28,930 nucleotides of DNA, taken from a virus. The DNA lies in the IMG/VR virus record IMGVR_UViG_3300009505_001264, positions 1 through 28,930 of that record. One strand, written 5' to 3'. The notes beneath the pieces are model-generated. The model did not search any database and was not told the DNA's origin. It saw only the letters and a program-made list of their open reading frames with translations. Shown in pieces: positions 15,425 to 23,189 of the stretch (the stretch's first letter is position 1; each line of letters opens with the position of its first letter). The position numbers were made by a program, and so were the translations under genes.

Positions 15425-15444
15425 AATGATGTATTCGTTGACTA

Positions 15445-17547
15445 TTAATCTTCGTCTTCGTCCGCATCACCTCTCGCAAAAATACTTCCAACATAAGTAA
15501 GAACATCTGAAGCACTATCTGTATCATATCCAAATGAAGTAATAAGTCGTTGCTTCAAAGCATCAATCTTTTCAAGAAGTTCTTTGTCAACAACAGTTGC
15601 GGTATCTTGAGCAAGAGCAGATAACTTTATGCTATCTTTGGTATCTTCAAACAACTTCTTTTCAAGTGCTTTGTATAATTGCTCGTTAGAGTCGTATTTA
15701 AACTCTTTACCCTTAGCGGCAAGTCCACCCATGTAATTCATAATCTCTCTACGGAAATCGTCCTTCATGCCATTGGAAATACCAATTTTTTCTTCTATGC
15801 TACGCATAAGTTGTTCGTTTGCAGTTTCTTCTTTACCGGTAACCAGATTAGTAACTTTTTCGTCTTGAATATACGCAACGATGTTATCAATATAGTTTGT
15901 ACAAGTTGCTTTTATTGCTTCTTCACTGCTACTAAGTGCTTGTTGAACTTCTCGTTTAACAATTCTATCGTATTCTTTTTCTACAGACTCAAGTCGTTCC
16001 ATCATATTCTTTTTGTCATCTTCGTTATTGAATCCACTATAACTTTTAAGGCCTTCTCGAATTTGAGCAAACAACATAAACGGATTCAAACTTTTTGCAC
16101 CCATTCTAGGATTGACGATTGCGTTGGAAAACTGATTCTGAATAAATCGTGCAGAAACTCCACCATATAATCCTTCTTTCGGAGATTCTTCTTGCATTTC
16201 CTTTACGTGTTCATCTGTGAATCCATGCACACTTTGGCCGTTGTAAAGTTTTGCTTTCTGAATGATACCCATATCTTGCTTGGAACTTTCTTCTAAACGA
16301 CTTACAACTGCAAATAACGCAGCCAAATAAGTTGTATGAGGAGCAATATGCTTGTTTACGGTGCTTGTATTATAGAAGTGATCATAAATCTTCTTTTCTT
16401 CGTCAATCTTCAAAAGATAAGGAATGTCGATTTTAATTGTTCTATCACGAAGTGCTTCCATGAACTTATTGTTGGTTAACTTTTCAAACTCAGCATTGTT
16501 AGTATGACCAAGAATAACTTCGTCAATTGGTACTTGGTTGAAACGACGTGGTTTAACACGATGCTCTTGAGTTGCTCCAAGAAGATCATATAGAAACTCG
16601 GTTTGTAACTTGAGAATTTCTTGAAATTCAATAAGTCCACGATTAGCAACCAAAAACTCACCATCAAAATCAAATGCACGTGGATCACTTTCACTTCCAT
16701 ACTCTGCTAACTTTCGGTAATTGATATCACCTGTGAGTTCAGTTGCGTCTTGTGATTTTTCATCTTTTGGTTGGAACGTACCAATGCCGACACGATTCTT
16801 TTCGGATAGAGACACACGACGTATAACAATATGTTCAAGCACTTTACGATAGTCACCTTTGTGCATTTCCATGAGTTGATTGTAGTAAAACTCGTTTACT
16901 GGATTCAACGCACCATCCAATTTCAATTTGTAATCGTCATCAGATGCTTTGGAATTTAGATTACTGATAATTTCAGTACGAACCTCGTCAGGTAAAAGTT
17001 TTAAAGGTTCTTCGTTCATCGGACATGGAACTACGATGTCATTGCCGTCTTTATCAGTTAGTTTCCAACTAAAAGAGTACAATGACCCCTCTTCGGTTCG
17101 GGTGTAATGCTCTAGCCCCTTCTTGAGTGCAGTTACAATTGTTGACTTACTACTACCTACAGGTCCATGTAATAATATAACTCTTCGTTCTGGTCCGTAG
17201 TGCCGACTTGCACTTTTTAAAATATCCATAAACTCCATCAAGTTTTCTTCTAGACCATAAATAGAAATATCGCCGAGACCTTCAAAGAATTTATATTTGA
17301 TGTGTTTACGTTTACAATATGTAAATTCTTCTGTACCATGTGACATAACCATGTCGTACAATCTTTGATACGAATTACGAGCAATCTTTGGATTCTGCTC
17401 CAACAATTCAATGTAATCCCAAAAAGTACCTGTCCAATTCAAAGATTCGTATGTTTTTACTGAATCATCATTGTCAGACCTAATTAACGATTCGAGAGTG
17501 TTTTTACTCTTTTCTGTTTGCTTTTCGTGTCTCTTTTTATTTTCCAT
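15445..17547 (-). CDS. prkA: PrkA (YeaG) family AAA+ serine protein kinase
   Basis: This protein has 700 residues from the ATG at 17547, which has AAGG eight bases upstream; a second ATG at 17553 is too close to that site. It is slightly longer than bacterial PrkA (about 640). Family marks are the N-terminal GTFWDYIELLEQNP region, Walker A GPVGSSKS (128-135), PCPMNEEPLKLLP, RGLIEFQEILK, GATQEHRVK and VILGHTNNAEFEKL, followed by EALRDRTIKIDIPY. The C-terminal third matches the region described as the kinase domain and ends in an acidic tail. In bacteria PrkA works in sporulation, nitrogen starvation and stress survival; ATP-dependent protease activity has also been reported for the Bacillus protein. 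It leads the tight prkA-DUF444-spoVR-methylase run. Confidence 0.96.
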   Translation of the reverse strand: MENKKRHEKQTEKSKNTLESLIRSDNDDSVKTYESLNWTGTFWDYIELLEQNPKIARNSYQRLYDMVMSHGTEEFTYCKRKHIKYKFFEGLGDISIYGLEENLMEFMDILKSASRHYGPERRVILLHGPVGSSKSTIVTALKKGLEHYTRTEEGSLYSFSWKLTDKDGNDIVVPCPMNEEPLKLLPDEVRTEIISNLNSKASDDDYKLKLDGALNPVNEFYYNQLMEMHKGDYRKVLEHIVIRRVSLSEKNRVGIGTFQPKDEKSQDATELTGDINYRKLAEYGSESDPRAFDFDGEFLVANRGLIEFQEILKLQTEFLYDLLGATQEHRVKPRRFNQVPIDEVILGHTNNAEFEKLTNNKFMEALRDRTIKIDIPYLLKIDEEKKIYDHFYNTSTVNKHIAPHTTYLAALFAVVSRLEESSKQDMGIIQKAKLYNGQSVHGFTDEHVKEMQEESPKEGLYGGVSARFIQNQFSNAIVNPRMGAKSLNPFMLFAQIREGLKSYSGFNNEDDKKNMMERLESVEKEYDRIVKREVQQALSSSEEAIKATCTNYIDNIVAYIQDEKVTNLVTGKEETANEQLMRSIEEKIGISNGMKDDFRREIMNYMGGLAAKGKEFKYDSNEQLYKALEKKLFEDTKDSIKLSALAQDTATVVDKELLEKIDALKQRLITSFGYDTDSASDVLTYVGSIFARGDADEDED

Positions 17548-17591
17548 AACCATTACCTTATATTTTTTTTGTTAGTGAGTCAAATATTAAA

Positions 17592-17990
17592 TCAAATTTT
17601 TATTATTTGATGTAGTTTTGTTGGTACAATTCTTACTCCATGCACCGGATCAGTTAGTAATATTGAATTGAAGTAATCTTTCCAATTTACTAAAAAATGT
17701 GTGTCCAACACATCATTATTGAGTTTTTTAATCAACTCATTTAATGAATTTATTGTGTATAGTGTGTTGGAATCTTTTTTTCTGTGAACACTTATTGTGT
17801 TTGGAAAGAAAGAGTTAGATGGTGATGTAGTAGCATCTATATTATATGTCAGCAACACTTCGTCAACATCATCTGTGTTTTGTAAAACATATATCTTACC
17901 AAAAACTATTTTGTAGAATGTATCTATATTTCCTGCAACGTTTCTGTAATTTTTTATATCGGAGAATGTGCAAAGGAGCTGTGTTTTCAT
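17592..17990 (-). CDS. Conserved-type phage protein, function unknown
   Basis: This 132-residue protein is read from the ATG at 17990 (MKTQLLCTF). A longer reading from 18053 overlaps the preceding stop by 8 bases, but its extra 21 codons are almost pure A/T and look non-coding. The core has NTISVHRKKDSNTLYTINSL and FLVNWKDYFNSILLTD, which recall uncharacterised small proteins of T4-like marine phages; this is memory, not a search. It has no membrane segment or signal. It sits between the polymerase-like gene and prkA, and is probably in the same transcript. A weak TTGACT and TATAAG pair lies between it and prkA, but the 15-base spacing is poor. Confidence 0.7.
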   Translation of the reverse strand: MKTQLLCTFSDIKNYRNVAGNIDTFYKIVFGKIYVLQNTDDVDEVLLTYNIDATTSPSNSFFPNTISVHRKKDSNTLYTINSLNELIKKLNNDVLDTHFLVNWKDYFNSILLTDPVHGVRIVPTKLHQIIKI

Positions 17991-18045
17991 AAAATTATAT
18001 AACCATTTAAAAATTAATATATGTATATAAATATCACTCGAAGTT

Positions 18046-19344
18046 CTAAACATTGATTAATTTTAAATCTCCGTAGTTACCACCTGCGTATATTTTCACA
18101 GGATACATTCCATCATCTATCAATGAATTTTTAATATTTTCAACATAATGAAAGTCGGAAAATTTCATATCAAATATAAATGCGTCATAGTGATATAAAA
18201 TAAATTTAATGTCGGTAGATTTAATTTCTTCATTAATTTTCTTCATCATTAAACAATTTCGTTCTGTTTCGGCATTCTGTAATACATAGTTAAAAAGTTT
18301 ATATGGATTTAATTCTCCGTATGTAGATTTTCTAAGTTTCTTTTTGTAAAACCATGTTTTAACATATCCAAGTGAATTATATTCTCTCCACAATTTTTCT
18401 ACATACAATGCGATCTGGTTCATAAACGGAATATTTTCTTTAATATCATCAGACACTCCTCCGTACATTATATTAAAAGTTATCTTTTTTGAAAGTTCGT
18501 ATTCCTCTTCTGTTAGTGTATCTTTGTCGTGATACAAACAACCAAGATACTCATGTAAAGATGTTTTGGGTAAATCAAATCCAACCTGAGTTCCAAATAG
18601 TCGTAAGTGATAACTTTCATAATCAATCATAACTATCGCACCCTCATCGTGCCTACTACAAATACAATCTCTTTCATTTTTCTTTTTATTCAAAGCTGCA
18701 AAATTGATTTTTGCAAATCGGTTGCTTGGTCTGTAGGTTGGGGTAAGCATATTGTACTGACTATGTACACAATCTTGTTCATCAATTACCACATGATCTG
18801 CTAAATTAAATGTGCGTCTATCAACATGAATGCCATTTGACTCAATCATAGATAATTGCTTTGAGAAATCGTCTTCAAACTCACATTGCTCTATATCAAC
18901 ATATTCTATTTTATTTTTTAAAAGTTCCAAGGTATCGTTGAAACTTTTTTTAATGATCATAATTGGACACGATCTTATGTCAGTTACATTTGGTAATTTA
19001 ACATACAATTCGTTTAATGTCTTTGCATAATTATCAAACTTGATATCAATAAAATTATTCAAGTTTGCAAAATGTCTGGCATTTTTTTTGTCAAAAATTA
19101 GTTTTTTACACGGAACATTCAGTACAATTTGTAAAATGTCTGGATTAATACAAATTATATCAGGATGAGAAAACGAAAATACATATGTCTCATGTGTATC
19201 AAAGTGGTGAACAAACAACACAATAGGTGAAGTTTTTGAAGGATGTATTTTTTCATTGTATATAAAATGAAAAAAACAAGTTCCGTGTGTTACAATTGAT
19301 TGATATTCTTGTAAATCATTCAACGACTCAACATAAATTGACAT
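18046..19344 (-). CDS. Short, divergent family A DNA polymerase-like protein
   Basis: This 432-residue protein has family A landmarks in order: SMIESNGIHVD (165-175), then YNMLTPTYRPSNRFAKINF (197-215), matching the T-x-x-x-R-L-S region. Motif A is MIDYESYHLRLFG with Asp241, motif B is KKITFNIMYGG with Lys286, Phe290 and Tyr294, FNYVLQNAETE (351-361) stands for the N-x-x-x-Q helix, and motif C is YHYDAFIFD with Asp387. Both catalytic Asp are kept. Changes from Pol I are Glu710 to His246, Arg754 lost in motif B, and HDE to YDA in motif C. The first 120 residues may be a worn exonuclease domain, with no catalytic acid set visible. A near-consensus promoter places the RNA start almost at this ATG. 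Whether it polymerises DNA is uncertain. Confidence 0.8.
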   Translation of the reverse strand: MSIYVESLNDLQEYQSIVTHGTCFFHFIYNEKIHPSKTSPIVLFVHHFDTHETYVFSFSHPDIICINPDILQIVLNVPCKKLIFDKKNARHFANLNNFIDIKFDNYAKTLNELYVKLPNVTDIRSCPIMIIKKSFNDTLELLKNKIEYVDIEQCEFEDDFSKQLSMIESNGIHVDRRTFNLADHVVIDEQDCVHSQYNMLTPTYRPSNRFAKINFAALNKKKNERDCICSRHDEGAIVMIDYESYHLRLFGTQVGFDLPKTSLHEYLGCLYHDKDTLTEEEYELSKKITFNIMYGGVSDDIKENIPFMNQIALYVEKLWREYNSLGYVKTWFYKKKLRKSTYGELNPYKLFNYVLQNAETERNCLMMKKINEEIKSTDIKFILYHYDAFIFDMKFSDFHYVENIKNSLIDDGMYPVKIYAGGNYGDLKLINV

Positions 19345-19350
19345 TCACTT

Positions 19351-19379
19351 AATATACTATATCGAACTCCGTTTGTCAA
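19351..19379 (-). promoter_or_regulatory. Near-consensus sigma70 promoter of the accessory block
   Basis: Minus strand TTGACA (19379-19374, perfect), 17-base spacer, TATATT (19356-19351, 5 of 6). The predicted start is near 19344, the A of the polymerase-like ATG, which would give a leaderless mRNA. The -35 overlaps the stop codon of the last tail gene. It marks the change from structural to accessory genes. Confidence 0.75.
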
Positions 19380-19807
19380 TCTGATTTGTAAAATTGAAGT
19401 AACGAAGATATTTTGGTGTCAATTTTAGGCATCGTTAGTTGAATTTGTTCATACGACACCATATTAAAATCAGTTACTCCACGATTTTTTAAAATACCAC
19501 GATCATATACACTTCTAACAGGACCTGTAATTTTCCATCTCATTTGAGCAACAACATAAAATGGGTTCTTTTGAAATTGCTTATATCCAGACGCATCTAC
19601 TTCAAAAATCTGAGAATGCATATCATTTGACTTGGCAACAAAGTATCGTGTCATCATACCTTTATCATAGTCATCTTTTGATGGAGTAATAACTTTATCA
19701 GTTGGAAAAGCTTTAAAAACATTAGATTTCAACGATCCTGATCGATCTAGCAACAACTTGTAGGCAGCTGATTCAACTATATCTTCACCGTATTTTTCGT
19801 TATCCAT
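19376..19807 (-). CDS. Small tail/baseplate-associated protein, unknown
   Basis: This 143-residue protein is read from the ATG at 19807, which overlaps the hub-like gene stop by 8 bases (ATGGATAA). A reading from 19843 would run deeper into that gene without benefit. The middle has a conserved-looking block, NPFYVVAQMRWKITGPVRSV, and the end is LLQFYKSD. I recall similar W-x-I/S-x-G-P blocks in small proteins of T4-like phages, but no function. It has no signal peptide or membrane segment. By place and coupling it is likely a baseplate or tail protein, the last gene of the structural run; -35 sequence of the next promoter lies over its stop codon. Confidence 0.7.
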   Translation of the reverse strand: MDNEKYGEDIVESAAYKLLLDRSGSLKSNVFKAFPTDKVITPSKDDYDKGMMTRYFVAKSNDMHSQIFEVDASGYKQFQKNPFYVVAQMRWKITGPVRSVYDRGILKNRGVTDFNMVSYEQIQLTMPKIDTKISSLLQFYKSD

Positions 19808-22800
19808 CTTTATTAGTTGTATCTGGACTTGGTAGATACTCACCCTTTATTGTTGTTTTCCAATCATTGTCTGATATTTCATGTGATACCTCTTGTGCTC
19901 TCCAATGACCATTCATATAATATCTTGTTGGTACACCAGTACACGTAAATACGTCAAGTATTCGCACTCCTTCTATTCCGTCTAATTCAAGTGACACTTC
20001 ACATCCATCAAGTGGAATATTGTTTTTGACACTATTCTTTTTGTTGTTGTCCTTTTTCATACCACTCAACATTCTGTTTTTATCCGGATCAACACATTCT
20101 ATGTCAATCCAACGGGCACCTACGCGTTGCCCGATGATGAATTTTTCTTCCGATTCTATGTCATCTTCGTCCTCGTCCTCATCTTCCGGTGGTTTATCTT
20201 TATCGGGTTTGGAGGCCTCGATTTGTTGAGCAGTTCCATCTAAAATTCTGTCTTTTCGTCCACGTGAATGAAAGTTTGCTTGTGATCCTTGCTCTTCTTC
20301 AGGATACATTGCCTGAGCTGCAGTTTCATCGGAGATTGATATATCCAAAGATAATGATTTAACGATACTATTCTTAGTGTGTGATTTAAATTTCCAAGTT
20401 TGGGATTCTTTTTGCAAATCGTATGTATTAGTTAAACCTGCATATCGTTTATCTACAATTAAAATCGTGGTGCTATTTGCGGTTGCTGTATCTGCTCCTA
20501 CTAAATCAAAATCCCATATCCCTCCAGCTGCAGTTGATACCTTTTTCAATACATCTTTAATTATCTGTTTTATATTCTGGCCGTTTATAACCGAGTCTTT
20601 TATTACATTATAGTTGATAAACAAATCTTTTATTCTACCACTAAATCCATCAGTTGATTGTTTATCTATTGTAGCATAATCAGGAAACGGTCTAACCATA
20701 CACTCGGTGACACCGTCAGGTAAATCACCCTTTTCAACTGCTCGTTTGGCAGCTGCACTCAACAAACTAAACAAATCATCACGTGGAGACGCATTTAAAG
20801 CATCACTTAATGATCTGACCTTGGCACTTCCCCCGTCTTCATTTATTTCGGCACTTACCACCTGTAAAAAACTATCTTGTACGTTGCCAGAGGTGTCGGA
20901 TGAAAATAATTCATCTGATATAACTCCTTCTACATCTGATTTGTAACTGCCTTCACCCATTTTATATCCACCACTTTTTGCTTTATTGTATCTAGGTGAC
21001 ATCGCATTTGGTATAAGCAACACTTTTCCGTCTGTTGATTTTATATTAGGATGGGCAACACACCTACAACCTCCCACAGAAAATTGAAAAACTTGGGCCT
21101 TTGAATCGGACATTTTTTTTGAGAAAAAGAAATTAACAATATCTATAAAATAACCAAATGTTATATAACAATCTTCACGATCAGAGTGCCATGCGTCTTT
21201 ACCTCCAATACTTTGATCAAATTGGAAAAATCTTCCATACGCAGAACTGGCCATTTTAGCAGCGTGTTTTTCTTGATCATCAGAATCTCCCCAATCCCAC
21301 CAATCATTTCCATCTCCTTCGTCTGCAAGAATTTCATCCAACTTGTTTTCAATAAAATACTTAAAGTCTTCTTTGTTTTGATCCTTCTTTTTATCTTTTT
21401 CTTTTTTACCTTTTTTAGCAGAAGAATCATTACTTGTCATCATACCAAAAGCTGCCATTGAGCATATCTTGACTTCACAATCATATCCACCGTCATCTCG
21501 TAAATTAAAACTATAACTATTAACCGCACCAACGGCAAATCCATAATTTCCTTTTCCAGCTTTTAGTTTGTTATTAACATGAACTGCATCATTCCATAAT
21601 GCAAGTAATCCAGTTCCCCGTTTTGTACAATACTCTACATCGTCTTCTAAATCTTTGTATGTTAATCGGTCTTTTTTTTGTTCATGTATGAGTCTAAGTG
21701 AATTAACCTTATCCAATAGTTTGTCTTTTTTAACTTCACTTCCTTTTTTCATTACAGGAATGTCACCTAATATACTATAATCTACTGCGTTGGTTCTTGG
21801 ATATGTATTCCAACCCCACTCTACAATCATAGTTGAACTTGGTTTAAAAAAGTAATCATCTATATAATCAAGTTGTGACCGACTAAATACAGTAAATGAT
21901 ATGGTTGTTTCTCGGATATTTGCACCTGGTGTTTTGTCTTCTGACTTGATTGAGTTTATACCCGGTGAAGGTCGATGAAAAAAATCTGCTTCTTCAACCA
22001 TATGAGGAATTTTTTTCCCCTTATCAGATGAATCATATCCCCAACCCATGAATGTTTTTCCTGTTCCTTGTCCTGTTTTTTTATCAAATCCATACATTTG
22101 CTCAAACGAATCATATCGGTCAGCACCACTTTCTGTGTTGGCATTTGAGTTTGCAACTCCACCTAGTTCAAATCCGTAAATGTGTTTACTTCCAGTCGGA
22201 TCATCTGGATCCGGAGCAACTGAATTAGAAACTACACGCATCCATGCTGTTTTTGGACCACGATATAATGTATCTTCATAACTTTCAGAAAATTCACCAT
22301 CGTCACCGGCCATAGGAGCTCCTGAGTGGGATGAATATTCTCCATTGTCAGTATAATTCATACCGATGTTTCGTTCTCGTCTCATGAATTCATGCCGAAC
22401 CCAAGGTCGGATGTGTGTTGTTCCGAATTGAGATGCGTTTCCTGACGGAAACGATTCGTCCATCGGAGTTCCTTTTGGTGGTGGGTCAGCTTGTTCTGAT
22501 AGCAATTCTACTTTTGCCGAGTCTTTACTTTCATGTAAAGGTTTTTCACCACCCGATGCGGTTGTTTCACTTGTTATCTTTTCGTTAAAATCTTTGGCCG
22601 AACCACCACTCAGTCCAAATGCACCAAGAGCTCCTCCAACCATACTTGAAAATCCACCCGCAAGACCACCTCCACCTGAACTTCCTCCACCTGATATTAA
22701 GTCTTTAACTGAATTTGCATCCGGTTTATTCATTTTAGAAAACGGATTCAAATCCTTATTATCTAAAAAACTTGAAATGTCAGAATCTTCTTCTTCCTTT

Positions 22801-22883
22801 TCTTGTGGACCAAAATCAAATCCAGATGGCATCATGTCTGATGCTTTCTTTTTTAACAACCCACTAACACTTTTTGGTATCAT
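19800..22883 (-). CDS. Large baseplate hub-like tail protein
   Basis: This 1027-residue protein has a disordered Gly/Ser/Asp-rich first 150 residues (runs such as SGGGSSGGGGLAGGF). A folded part follows with ISFTVFSRSQLDYIDDYFF and STMIVEWGWNTYP (about 330-365). It has a Lys/Asp-rich insert (KKGKKEKDKKKDQNK near 487-501), an acidic linker (PPEDEDEDEDDIES near 907) and a C-terminal domain ending VSHEISDNDWKTTIKGEYL. That ending, with DGIEGVRILDVFTCTGVPTRY before it, has the pattern of gp27/gpD-type baseplate hub proteins. The gene follows a LysM/tail-X-like gene, as gpD follows gpX in P2. The hub role is inferred from pattern and order; that it is a virion protein is likely. Confidence 0.75.
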   Translation of the reverse strand: MIPKSVSGLLKKKASDMMPSGFDFGPQEKEEEDSDISSFLDNKDLNPFSKMNKPDANSVKDLISGGGSSGGGGLAGGFSSMVGGALGAFGLSGGSAKDFNEKITSETTASGGEKPLHESKDSAKVELLSEQADPPPKGTPMDESFPSGNASQFGTTHIRPWVRHEFMRRERNIGMNYTDNGEYSSHSGAPMAGDDGEFSESYEDTLYRGPKTAWMRVVSNSVAPDPDDPTGSKHIYGFELGGVANSNANTESGADRYDSFEQMYGFDKKTGQGTGKTFMGWGYDSSDKGKKIPHMVEEADFFHRPSPGINSIKSEDKTPGANIRETTISFTVFSRSQLDYIDDYFFKPSSTMIVEWGWNTYPRTNAVDYSILGDIPVMKKGSEVKKDKLLDKVNSLRLIHEQKKDRLTYKDLEDDVEYCTKRGTGLLALWNDAVHVNNKLKAGKGNYGFAVGAVNSYSFNLRDDGGYDCEVKICSMAAFGMMTSNDSSAKKGKKEKDKKKDQNKEDFKYFIENKLDEILADEGDGNDWWDWGDSDDQEKHAAKMASSAYGRFFQFDQSIGGKDAWHSDREDCYITFGYFIDIVNFFFSKKMSDSKAQVFQFSVGGCRCVAHPNIKSTDGKVLLIPNAMSPRYNKAKSGGYKMGEGSYKSDVEGVISDELFSSDTSGNVQDSFLQVVSAEINEDGGSAKVRSLSDALNASPRDDLFSLLSAAAKRAVEKGDLPDGVTECMVRPFPDYATIDKQSTDGFSGRIKDLFINYNVIKDSVINGQNIKQIIKDVLKKVSTAAGGIWDFDLVGADTATANSTTILIVDKRYAGLTNTYDLQKESQTWKFKSHTKNSIVKSLSLDISISDETAAQAMYPEEEQGSQANFHSRGRKDRILDGTAQQIEASKPDKDKPPEDEDEDEDDIESEEKFIIGQRVGARWIDIECVDPDKNRMLSGMKKDNNKKNSVKNNIPLDGCEVSLELDGIEGVRILDVFTCTGVPTRYYMNGHWRAQEVSHEISDNDWKTTIKGEYLPSPDTTNKDG

Positions 22884-22895
22884 ATCTATATATGC

Positions 22896-23189
22896 CTATC
22901 TATTATTTATTTTAGAATGATCTACCATTGCTTCGTTTATATTTGCAGGTAATCTTATTTTGGTACCAGGTTGAACATACATAGTTCCTTTTATGTCGTT
23001 TGAAAGAGCAATAATCCACCAGTAATTTGGATTATCATAAAATTTATGAGATAGATGGTCTAATCTGGTTCGTTCAACTATCACCAAATAAACATCAGTT
23101 GGTCTTTCTTTAAACTTAGATAATAAAGTTGTCTCGGAAGCTGTTTTTCCAGAATCTAGTTTTTTTGTATTTGTGTTTGTATATCTCAT
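22896..23189 (-). CDS. LysM/tail protein X-like baseplate protein
   Basis: This 97-residue protein has a LysM-like core: RTRLDHLSHKFYDNPNYWWI, then IALSNDIKGTMYVQPGTKIRLP (about 40-81). The pattern D-x-L-x-x-K-x-Y-x-x-x-x-YWW-x-I-x-x-x-N, ending in PGTKIRLP, is that of tail protein X (P2 gpX) and of the LysM-like part of T4 gp53. These are small baseplate proteins between the tube and hub. The ATG overlaps the stop of the upstream gene by four bases (ATGA). It ends 13 bases before the hub-like gene. Length suits gpX better than gp53. Confidence 0.8.
   Translation of the reverse strand: MRYTNTNTKKLDSGKTASETTLLSKFKERPTDVYLVIVERTRLDHLSHKFYDNPNYWWIIALSNDIKGTMYVQPGTKIRLPANINEAMVDHSKINNR

Noticed and set aside
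15679-16170. Plus-strand open frame of 163 codons opposite prkA
   Set aside because: It lies wholly within a strongly supported prkA gene, is Phe/Cys/Ile-rich like a reverse reading, and has no ribosome site or recognisable motif.
18020-18035. TATAAATA-like boxes on the plus strand (also near 2737, 11889 and 25733)
   Set aside because: They face away from all genes and lie in A/T runs where such matches are expected by chance.
17991-18053. Longer N-terminus of the 132-residue protein from 18053
   Set aside because: The extra codons are almost pure A/T and non-descript; the ATG at 17990 gives the compact start MKTQLLC that I associate with similar phage proteins.
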